The position numbers and the translations under genes were made by a program. This document shows positions 8,011 to 14,520 of a stretch of DNA of 38,674 nt, piece by piece (within the stretch, counting starts at the first letter, position 1; the number at the start of each line of letters is the position of its first letter). Location: NCBI RefSeq assembly GCF_003265355.1, contig NZ_QFRW01000070.1:5643-44316 (forward strand), read 5' to 3'. Under the pieces are notes generated by a model, which was not told where the DNA came from, searched no databases, and saw only the letters and a program-made list of their open reading frames with translations. The DNA is from Glycomyces dulcitolivorans. Its GTDB lineage: Bacteria > Actinomycetota > Actinomycetes > Mycobacteriales > Micromonosporaceae.

Positions 8011-9252
8011 GTGGCCCACAACGAACCGCAGCCCAAGAGCCTCGGGAGAGGCGTCGGGCGCGTGCTGACAGGTCTCGCCGCAGGTGCCGCTTTCGGCGCC
8101 GCCGCGACCGCCCTCATGCGGATCAGGCACCGGGGCGCGCCCCACCCGGAGCCCCGCACCGCCCCCGTGCACGACACGCGTCCCTGGGAGGCCGCGGTCG
8201 GCCTGCTGAGGACGGGCGTGTGCCTGGTCGACGACCACAACCGCGTCCTCTACACGAACCGCGCGGCCCGGGACCTGGGCCTGGTCGACGACCACGAGAT
8301 CGTGTCGCTGACGCTGCGGGCGCTGCTCGCGCAGGCGCGGCGCTCCGGACGCTACCGGGACGCCGAGATCGAGGTCCCCAAGCAGGTCATGGGCGAGCCG
8401 AGCGCGGTGAGCGTGCGCATCACGCCGCTGCCCGACGGCGTGTCGGTGGCCGAGTTCCAGGACATCTCCGAGCTGCACCGCCTGGAGCGGGTGCGCCGCG
8501 ACTTCGTGGCGAACATCAGCCACGAGCTGAAGACCCCCGTGGGCGCGATGCAGATCCTGTCCGAGGCGCTCAAGGACGCCGCGGAGGACCCCGACGCGGC
8601 CGCGCGGTTCGCCGACCGCATCCGCTCCGAGTCGAAGCGCATGAACCACCTGGTCACCGACCTGCTGGAGCTGTCGCGGCTCCAGGGCGCGGAGAAGCTG
8701 CCGGACCCCGAGCCGGTCGAGGTCGACCGGATCGTGATGGAGGCGTTCGACCAGACGCGGATAGCGGCCGAGGAGAAGAGCATCGAGCTGCTGCTGACGG
8801 GCGTCGAGGACACCGAGGTGCTCGGGAACGAGCCGCAGCTCGTCACCGCCGTGAAGAACCTCGTCGGCAACGCCATCTCCTATTCACCTGAGAACACGGC
8901 CGTGGAGGTGGAGATCTCGGTACAGTCCCCGACGGGGCATCTGGCGGGGGTCAAGATGGTGTGCATCTCGGTGCGCGACCAGGGCATCGGCATCCCCGCG
9001 GAGGAGCTGGACCGGATCTTCGAGCGGTTCTACCGGGTGGACGCGGCCAGGTCGCGCGCGACGGGCGGCACCGGCCTCGGCCTGGCGATCGTCAAACATG
9101 TGGCCGTCAATCACGGGGGTAGGGTGGAAGTGTCCAGTATGCCCGATGCCGGGTCAGTGTTTACCTTGATGTTGCCTGCGCGTTCCCTTCCGTCCGACGC
9201 CATGGCACCGGACTCGGCTGAAATCGGAACAAGCCAGCAAGCCGCCCGTTAG
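8011..9252 (+). CDS. senX3: Two-component sensor histidine kinase SenX3
   Basis: This 413-residue kinase resembles SenX3/PhoR, which controls the phosphate response through RegX3. A short hydrophobic N-terminal stretch (about 17-36) is the only membrane segment. A PAS-like domain follows (about 58-155, GVCLVDDHNRVLYTNRAAR). The DHp domain has FVANISHELKTPVG with the phosphorylated His171. The ATPase domain has the N box NLVGNAISYSP, DQGIGIP and GGTGLGLAIVKH. The RSRATGG segment and overall order match mycobacterial SenX3. The start codon is GTG with a -10 six bases upstream. regX3 follows after 12 nt. Having one short membrane segment suggests it senses from inside, as proposed for PhoR-type kinases that work with the Pst transporter. 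Confidence 0.93.
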   Translation: MAHNEPQPKSLGRGVGRVLTGLAAGAAFGAAATALMRIRHRGAPHPEPRTAPVHDTRPWEAAVGLLRTGVCLVDDHNRVLYTNRAARDLGLVDDHEIVSLTLRALLAQARRSGRYRDAEIEVPKQVMGEPSAVSVRITPLPDGVSVAEFQDISELHRLERVRRDFVANISHELKTPVGAMQILSEALKDAAEDPDAAARFADRIRSESKRMNHLVTDLLELSRLQGAEKLPDPEPVEVDRIVMEAFDQTRIAAEEKSIELLLTGVEDTEVLGNEPQLVTAVKNLVGNAISYSPENTAVEVEISVQSPTGHLAGVKMVCISVRDQGIGIPAEELDRIFERFYRVDAARSRATGGTGLGLAIVKHVAVNHGGRVEVSSMPDAGSVFTLMLPARSLPSDAMAPDSAEIGTSQQAAR

Positions 9253-9264
9253 GAAGGTTCACTC

Positions 9265-9951
9265 GTGACCCGCGTTCTCGTAGTTGAAGACGAGGAATCG
9301 TTCTCCGATGCCCTCTCCTACATGCTCCGCAAGGAGGGCTTCGAGGTGGCGGTCGCCGCTGACGGCGACGCCGCCATCAAGGAGTACGAGCGCGCCGGCG
9401 CCGACGTGGTCCTGCTCGACCTGATGCTGCCGGAGAAGTCCGGCACGGAGGTCTGCCGCGAGCTCCGCGCCAACTCGAACGTGCCGATCATCATGGTCAC
9501 GGCCCGGGACTCCGAGGTCGACAAGGTGGTGGGCCTCGAACTGGGCGCCGACGACTACATCACGAAGCCGTACTCGTCGCGCGAGCTGGTGGCGCGCATC
9601 CGCGCGGTCCTGCGCCGCTCGGCCGAGCCCGACGACCCGATCGTCACGGTCCTGGAGGCCGGGCCGGTCCGCATGGACGTCGACCGGCACACGGTCACCG
9701 TCGGCGGCGGCGACGTCCAGCTGCCGCTCAAGGAGTTCGAGCTGTTGGAGATGCTGCTGCGCAACGCCGGGCGCGTCCTCACCCGCGGCCAGCTCATCGA
9801 CCGCGTCTGGGGCGCGAACTACGTGGGCGACACCAAGACCCTCGACGTGCACGTCAAGCGCCTGCGCTCGAAGATCGAGCCCGAGCCGGGCAAGCCGCGG
9901 CACCTCGTCACGGTCCGCGGCCTGGGGTACAAGTTCGACCCGCACGCGTAG
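9265..9951 (+). CDS. regX3: Two-component response regulator RegX3 (OmpR/PhoB family)
   Basis: This 228-residue regulator is the partner of SenX3. The receiver domain (1 to about 118) has the acidic pocket D9/E10, the phospho-acceptor D52 in LLDLMLP, the switch T79 and K101 in ITKPYSSREL. The C-terminal winged helix (about 130-228) has LPLKEFELLEMLL, LDVHVKRLRSKIE and the terminal VRGLGYKF. AGGAAGG precedes the GTG start, 12 nt after senX3. In actinobacteria PhoB-type regulators bind tandem 11-bp GTTCACC repeats. Such a repeat begins 2 nt after this gene's stop and lies in front of the next gene, which makes it a likely direct target. Confidence 0.95.
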   Translation: MTRVLVVEDEESFSDALSYMLRKEGFEVAVAADGDAAIKEYERAGADVVLLDLMLPEKSGTEVCRELRANSNVPIIMVTARDSEVDKVVGLELGADDYITKPYSSRELVARIRAVLRRSAEPDDPIVTVLEAGPVRMDVDRHTVTVGGGDVQLPLKEFELLEMLLRNAGRVLTRGQLIDRVWGANYVGDTKTLDVHVKRLRSKIEPEPGKPRHLVTVRGLGYKFDPHA

Positions 9952-9953
9952 GC

Positions 9954-9975
9954 GTTCACCCCGGGTTCACCCCGG
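9954..9975 (+). promoter_or_regulatory. Pho-box-type tandem repeat (RegX3/PhoP site)
   Basis: Two perfect copies of the 11-mer GTTCACCCCGG lie head to tail (9954-9964 and 9965-9975). This matches the 11-nt direct repeat unit, with conserved GTTCACC, described for PhoP boxes of Streptomyces. The box ends 9 nt before a CTGACA -35 element, a position suited to activation. It is directly after regX3 and in front of the aldo-keto reductase. Confidence 0.75.
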
Positions 9976-9984
9976 AACGAACCT

Positions 9985-10019
9985 CTGACAACGCTTTCCG
10001 GACCGGATAGGGTGCACAG
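9985..10019 (+). promoter_or_regulatory. Promoter of the aldo-keto reductase gene
   Basis: CTGACA (9985-9990) is one base off TTGACA. A 17-nt spacer separates it from TAGGGT (10008-10013). The GTG start follows after 6 nt (GCACAG), which points to a leaderless transcript. No purine-rich ribosome site is present. Confidence 0.65.
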
Positions 10020-11012
10020 GTGACCTACCTTCCCGCGGACGACCGCTACGAGTCCATGCCCTACCGCCGCTCCGGACGCAGCGGCCTCAAGCTGCCGGCG
10101 GTCTCCCTCGGCCTGTGGCACAACTTCGGCCACACCCGGCCGCTGGACACCCAGCGGGCGATCGTGCGGCGCGCCTTCGACCTCGGCGTGACCCACTTCG
10201 ACCTCGCCAACAACTACGGCCCGCCGGCCGGGAGCGCCGAGGAGAACTTCGGGCGCCTCTACGCCCAGGACCTGAAGTCGCACCGCGACGAGATCGTCGT
10301 GTCCTCCAAGGCCGGGTACTACATGTGGCCCGGCCCGTACGGCGAATGGGGCTCGCGCAAGTACCTCGTGTCCTCGCTCGACCAGTCCCTGGAGCGCCTG
10401 GGCCTGGACTACGTCGACGTGTTCTACCACCACCGGCCCGATCCCGACACGCCCCTGGAGGAGACCATGGGCGCGCTCGACGCGATCGTGCGCTCGGGCA
10501 AGGCCCTGTACGTCGGCGTCTCCAACTACACGTCCGAGCAGGTCAGGGCCGCCGCCGCGATCCTGCGGGACCTCGGTACGCCGCTGCTCATCGACCAGCC
10601 GCGCTACTCGATGTTCGACCGCCGCATCGAGGACGACCACCTCCTCGACGCCCTCGAAGAGGTCGGCGCCGGCTGCATCGTGTTCAGCCCCCTGGAGCAG
10701 GGCGTCCTCACCGACCGGTACCTCAAGGGCGTCCCCTCCGACTCGCGCGCCGCCACCAGCCACTTCCTCGACGAGGACCGCCTCGACGAGAAGACCATGG
10801 CGAAAGTGAAGGCCCTCAACGAGATCGCCGCCTCCCGCGGCCAGTCGCTGGCCCAGACCGCGCTCGCCTGGGCCCTGCGCGACGACCGCATGACCAGCGT
10901 CATCATCGGCGCCAGCAGCGTCAAGCAGCTGGAGGACAACGTCGCCGCGACCGCGAACCTCGCCTTCACCGCCGACGAGCTCGCCGCCATCGACGCCGCC
11001 TCCATCGGATAG
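10020..11012 (+). CDS. mgrA: Aldo-keto reductase, L-glyceraldehyde-3-phosphate reductase type (YghZ-like)
   Basis: This 330-residue NADPH-dependent aldo-keto reductase belongs to the YghZ/Gpr (AKR14-like) group. It has the catalytic tetrad of the family: D61 and Y66 in THFDLANNYGPPAG, K97 in VVSSKAGYYMWPGPYG and His137/138 in VFYHHRPDPDTPLEET. The GSAEENFGRL and GEWGSRKYL segments are hallmarks of YghZ relatives, which reduce L-glyceraldehyde 3-phosphate and methylglyoxal-like aldehydes. The substrate here is inferred from the family only. The GTG start is supported by a -10 placed 6 nt upstream, and a Pho-box repeat precedes it. This suggests phosphate-responsive expression through RegX3, encoded immediately upstream. 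A strong hairpin ends the unit. Confidence 0.87.
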   Translation: MTYLPADDRYESMPYRRSGRSGLKLPAVSLGLWHNFGHTRPLDTQRAIVRRAFDLGVTHFDLANNYGPPAGSAEENFGRLYAQDLKSHRDEIVVSSKAGYYMWPGPYGEWGSRKYLVSSLDQSLERLGLDYVDVFYHHRPDPDTPLEETMGALDAIVRSGKALYVGVSNYTSEQVRAAAAILRDLGTPLLIDQPRYSMFDRRIEDDHLLDALEEVGAGCIVFSPLEQGVLTDRYLKGVPSDSRAATSHFLDEDRLDEKTMAKVKALNEIAASRGQSLAQTALAWALRDDRMTSVIIGASSVKQLEDNVAATANLAFTADELAAIDAASIG

Positions 11013-11030
11013 CAAGCGCCGCAACGCATC

Positions 11031-11063
11031 CCGCGGGACCCCTGACTTTCGGGGGTCCCGCGG
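11031..11063 (+). terminator. Terminator after the aldo-keto reductase gene
   Basis: CCGCGGGACCCC (11031-11042) pairs perfectly with GGGGTCCCGCGG (11052-11063) around a 9-nt loop. It lies 18 nt after the stop and is followed by TTAGT. Confidence 0.8.
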
Positions 11064-11136
11064 TTAGTACCTCGGTATGAAACGCGGGCCGGAAAAGTTC
11101 CGCCTGAAGTCGGAAGCAGCGAGACTTCCGGTTCCA

Positions 11137-11148
11137 TACGATTTCGGT
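11137..11148 (+). promoter_or_regulatory. -10 element for a leaderless PH-domain gene transcript
   Basis: TACGAT (11137-11142) ends 6 nt before the ATG at 11149. An inverted repeat CGGAAG (11111-11116) and CTTCCG lies just upstream, in the -35 region. No ribosome site is visible. This argues for the ATG at 11149 over the in-frame ATG at 11077. Confidence 0.45.
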
Positions 11149-11646
11149 ATGACCGTTTCACGGACCGCCCTCCGCCCGCCGAGCAACCGGTTCGACCCGC
11201 GCACCGTCCCCTGGTGGCGGGTCCAGTGGCTCATCACGACCGCCGTCCCCGTCGTGCCCCTGGCGGTCCTCGGCCTCCTCATCCCGCCCGCCCGCCTCTG
11301 GCTCCTCGTCCCCGCCGCCGCGATCCTCGTCCTCGGCCTCGCCGCGGCACTGGCGCTGCCGGTGTGGTGGCACCGCGTGCACCGCTGGGAGGTCACCGAC
11401 ACCGCCGTGTACACCCTCACCGGGTACTTCTGGCGCACCTGGCGGATCGCCCCGATGTCGCGCATCCAGACCGTCGACACCACGCAGGGACCCGTGCAGC
11501 GCTCCTTCAGACTGTCCACTGTGGTCGTCACTACCGCGTCGTCGGCGGGCGCGGTGAAACTCGAAGGCCTCGACCAGGAGGAGGCCGCGGCCCTGGCCGA
11601 ACGCCTCACCGAACTCACCGACGCGACCCCCGGAGACGCGACGTGA
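11149..11646 (+). CDS. Membrane protein with one bacterial PH (bPH2, YdbS-like) domain
   Basis: This 165-residue protein has two adjacent transmembrane helices (WLITTAVPVVPLAVLGLL and a following LLVPAAAILVLGLAAALAL). They are followed by a bPH2 (DUF304) domain with the family signature WEVTDTAVYTLTGYFWRTWR, then the MSRIQTVDTTQGPVQRSF motif. Such proteins occur in pairs (YdbS/YdbT in Bacillus) and are linked with membrane or cell-envelope stress, but no biochemical function is settled. I chose the start at 11149 because a -10 element sits 6 nt upstream. A longer form from 11077 would add 24 unconserved residues. The stop overlaps the next start by 4 nt. Confidence 0.8.
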   Translation: MTVSRTALRPPSNRFDPRTVPWWRVQWLITTAVPVVPLAVLGLLIPPARLWLLVPAAAILVLGLAAALALPVWWHRVHRWEVTDTAVYTLTGYFWRTWRIAPMSRIQTVDTTQGPVQRSFRLSTVVVTTASSAGAVKLEGLDQEEAAALAERLTELTDATPGDAT

Positions 11647-13208
11647 CCGAGTTGCAGCCCAACAGCATTGGACCCGACGCCGATACCGGCGAGGCGGCCG
11701 CCCCGGTCGACACCGGCGAACTCTGGCGCAGGCTCCACCGCGACGGCCTCAAGGTCACCGCCCTGTACATGGCCGGCGTCATGATCGGCGCCGGCGTGCC
11801 CGCCGCGATCGCCATCGGCTCCGGACCCGGCCTGCTCATCGCGCTCGCGTTCGTCGTCCCCGGCGCCGCGCTCGTCATCGGCGCGGTCGTCGGCTACGAG
11901 GCGATCCGCCTGCGCGTCACCAGGTACCACGTCACCGACCTGCGCATGGAGATGCACACCGGTGTCCTGTTCAAGACCCGCCGCTCGCTCATGCGCGAAC
12001 GCATCCGCTCGGTCGACCTCACCGCCAACCCCCTCGAACGCGTCTTCGGCCTCGCGAAGGTCAAGGTCGGCACCGGCGAGACCGGCAGCGGCTCCGGATC
12101 GACGAGCGAGCAGACCCTCACCCTCGACTCCGTCGACCGCGACGAGGCCGAACGGCTCCGCACCGAACTGCTCCGCCGCGCCGCCGTCGACACCGGCGAC
12201 GACCGCGAGCAGCGCCTCGCCACCTGGGAACCGGGCTGGCTCAAGTACGCGCCCCTGTCGTTCCTCACCCCGATGCTCGCGGGCGCCGCGGTCGGCGGCA
12301 CCTTCCAGGTCGCCGACTGGTTCGGCAAGGGCGGCCTGCCAGTCGAGATCGTCGGAAACCTCGTCGAGGACCACGGTCCCTGGACGGTCCTCGGCCTCGG
12401 CCTGGTCGGCCTCCTCGTCCTCGGCGCCGTCGCCAGCCTCGCCCTCCAAGGCGAAGCCTGGTGGGGCCACCGCCTCGATCGCGAACCCGGCGGCACCCTC
12501 CGCGTCCGCCGCGGCCTCCTCGTCTCCCGCTCCCTCAGCCTCGAAGAGGAGCGCATCCGCGGCATCGAGATCGTCGAACCCCTCGGCGTCCGCTCCGCAG
12601 GCGCCGGCCGCCTCGACGTCGTCGCCATCGGCCTCAAGACCGACGAGCAGGGCAGCGACCTGAGCACCCTCGTCCCCGCCGCCCCGCTCCCCGCCGTCGC
12701 CAGCGCGGCCGAAGCGGTCATCGGCCCGGTCGACTGCGATCTCACCGTCCACCCCCGCACGGCCCGCACCCGCCGCCTGCGCTGGGCGGTGATCGCAGTG
12801 GTGATCCTCGCGATTGCCGCAACGGTGCCGCACCTGCTGTGGCAGCTCCCAGCACTGCTGAGCGCCGCGATAGTCCTTGCGGCCGTGCTCAGTTCCGCAT
12901 TCTCGCTGTGGACAGCCTTCGACTCATACCGATCCCTCGGCCACGCGCTAACCGCTCGCCACCTGATCTCAAGGCGAGGCAGCACCAGGCGCGCCACGGT
13001 CCATCTCGACCGCTCGGGGATCATCGGCTGGCGCATCACGCAGTCGGTGTTCCAGCAGCGCATGGGCCTCATGACCCTCGACGCGACCACGGCGGCCGGC
13101 AAGGGCCATTACGCGGTCATCGACGCCGACGAGCACGAGATCCTCGACTTCGCCGACGAGGCCGTTCCGGATCTGCTGCGGCCCTTCCTGGTCAGGTCAC
13201 CGGAATGA
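11643..13208 (+). CDS. Large membrane protein with three bPH2 domains (YdbT-like)
   Basis: This 521-residue protein alternates pairs of transmembrane helices with bPH2 domains. After about 40 soluble residues comes a helix pair, then PH domain 1 (YHVTDLRMEMHTGVLFKTRR and RERIRSVDLTANPLERVFGL). A second helix pair and PH domain 2 follow (GGTLRVRRGLLVSRSLSLEE and RGIEIVEPLG). A third helix pair precedes PH domain 3 (HLISRRGSTRRATVHLDRSG and GWRITQSVFQQRMGLMTLD). This layout is that of YdbT, the partner of YdbS encoded by the gene before. Its GTG overlaps that gene's TGA. The 3' end overlaps the 3' end of the convergent reductase gene by 12 bp. Confidence 0.83.
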   Translation: MTELQPNSIGPDADTGEAAAPVDTGELWRRLHRDGLKVTALYMAGVMIGAGVPAAIAIGSGPGLLIALAFVVPGAALVIGAVVGYEAIRLRVTRYHVTDLRMEMHTGVLFKTRRSLMRERIRSVDLTANPLERVFGLAKVKVGTGETGSGSGSTSEQTLTLDSVDRDEAERLRTELLRRAAVDTGDDREQRLATWEPGWLKYAPLSFLTPMLAGAAVGGTFQVADWFGKGGLPVEIVGNLVEDHGPWTVLGLGLVGLLVLGAVASLALQGEAWWGHRLDREPGGTLRVRRGLLVSRSLSLEEERIRGIEIVEPLGVRSAGAGRLDVVAIGLKTDEQGSDLSTLVPAAPLPAVASAAEAVIGPVDCDLTVHPRTARTRRLRWAVIAVVILAIAATVPHLLWQLPALLSAAIVLAAVLSSAFSLWTAFDSYRSLGHALTARHLISRRGSTRRATVHLDRSGIIGWRITQSVFQQRMGLMTLDATTAAGKGHYAVIDADEHEILDFADEAVPDLLRPFLVRSPE

Positions 13209-14420
13209 CCGGAGCGCTGCTTCCCCGGGCGCCTCCTCGGCGCGGATGAGGGCCTCGATGTCCCCCACGCGGTCCCAGGTGTTGACGGCCATCCCCGCGA
13301 GGACCCGCCCGGCCTTTGTCCAGAAGACGACGAACTCCAGCGACTCGACGTCTCCGGACACCACGACCTCGTCGTAGGAGTCGGGCCCGGCCACGAATCC
13401 AAGATATTCCATACCGAGGTCGTACTGATCGGTAAAGAAGTACGGCAGCTTGTCGAACACTTCACCCGACCCGAGCGCGGCCTTGGCGGCGTGCACACCC
13501 GTGTCGATCGCAGTCTGCCAGTGCTCCACGCGGATGGGCCGCCCGTAGTGCGGATAGGGAGCGCTAGCGATGTCCCCAGCAGCCCAAACGTCAGAGGCAC
13601 TGGTCCGCAAGGTCTCATCCACAGCAACCCCACCTCCAAGCTCCCGCCCACGAAGCTCAAGCCCACCCGAAGCGGCCAACCCCGCATTAGGCGAGACACC
13701 GACCGCGACAAGCACCAAGTCAGCCTCGACTCGCTCCCCGTCGGTCGTCTCGACCCCGACGGCGCGGCCGTCCTCCCCTAGGATCTTCGCAATCTCGGTG
13801 CGCCGTCGCAGGTCAACGCCCTTATCAATATGGAGCTGTGCGAACACCAGCCCCATCTCAGGCCCGAGAACCCGTTCGAGCGGCTGCGCGCCCATCCCGA
13901 ACAGCGTCACGTCCCGCCCGAGCTGCCTCGCCGACGCCGCGACCTCCATCCCGATCCACCCGTCCCCGACGATCACGACCCGCCCCTCACCACCCTTGAG
14001 CTCGGCCGCAAGCAGGTCCGCGTCCTCGACCGTCCGCAGCAAGTGCACCCCGCCCAGGTCCCCACCGGGCACCGGCAGCGCCCTGGGCGTCGACCCAGTC
14101 GCGATGATCAGCTTCGAATAGTCCAGCCCGCTCCCATCGGCCAGCGCGAGCCGGTGCCCCGAGGTGTCGAGCCCGGTCGCAGGTACGCCCACCCGCAGGT
14201 CCGCATTCTGCCGGTACCAGTCCTCGTCGACGGTGAACAGCGCGGAGCGGTCGGCGTCTCCCCGCAGGTAGTCCTTGGACAACGGCGGCCGCTCATACGG
14301 CCGGTGCGGCTCCCCGGTCACGACGACGAGATCGCCCTCAAACTCCTCGTCGCGGAGTGTCTGCGCTGCTTTAGAGGCGGCGAGCCCGCCTCCGACGATG
14401 ACGAACGGTGCACTGCTCAT
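13197..14420 (-). CDS. FAD-dependent NAD(P)H oxidoreductase, ferredoxin/rubredoxin reductase type
   Basis: This 407-residue flavoprotein has an FAD site near the start (VIVGGGLAASKAAQTLRDE), the YERPPLSKDYLRG motif and the ATGSTPR motif. The NAD(P)H Rossmann fold is VVIVGDGWIGMEVAASARQLG. The second FAD motif WAAGDIA and a C-terminal reductase domain complete it. It matches reductases that pass electrons from NAD(P)H to ferredoxin or rubredoxin partners of oxygenases and P450s. No ferredoxin or oxygenase gene is nearby, so the partner is unknown. The ATG at 14420 has GGAG 8-11 nt upstream, and a TTG two codons earlier is less likely. Its 3' end overlaps the PH-domain gene's 3' end by 12 bp. 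Confidence 0.87.
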   Translation of the reverse strand: MSSAPFVIVGGGLAASKAAQTLRDEEFEGDLVVVTGEPHRPYERPPLSKDYLRGDADRSALFTVDEDWYRQNADLRVGVPATGLDTSGHRLALADGSGLDYSKLIIATGSTPRALPVPGGDLGGVHLLRTVEDADLLAAELKGGEGRVVIVGDGWIGMEVAASARQLGRDVTLFGMGAQPLERVLGPEMGLVFAQLHIDKGVDLRRRTEIAKILGEDGRAVGVETTDGERVEADLVLVAVGVSPNAGLAASGGLELRGRELGGGVAVDETLRTSASDVWAAGDIASAPYPHYGRPIRVEHWQTAIDTGVHAAKAALGSGEVFDKLPYFFTDQYDLGMEYLGFVAGPDSYDEVVVSGDVESLEFVVFWTKAGRVLAGMAVNTWDRVGDIEALIRAEEAPGEAALRSFR

Positions 14421-14520
14421 GAGCAACTCCGGCTTCCGTAGACGGCTGGTCCGCCTCCCATTCTTACGCCGAACGGGTGACCCCAGGAAGCTCTCCCCAC
14501 ACTCACCGCCCCCGAATAAT

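Noticed and set aside
11077-11148. ATG start at 11077 for the small PH-domain gene
   Set aside because: No ribosome site or well-placed -10 precedes it, while a TACGAT sits 6 nt before the ATG at 11149.
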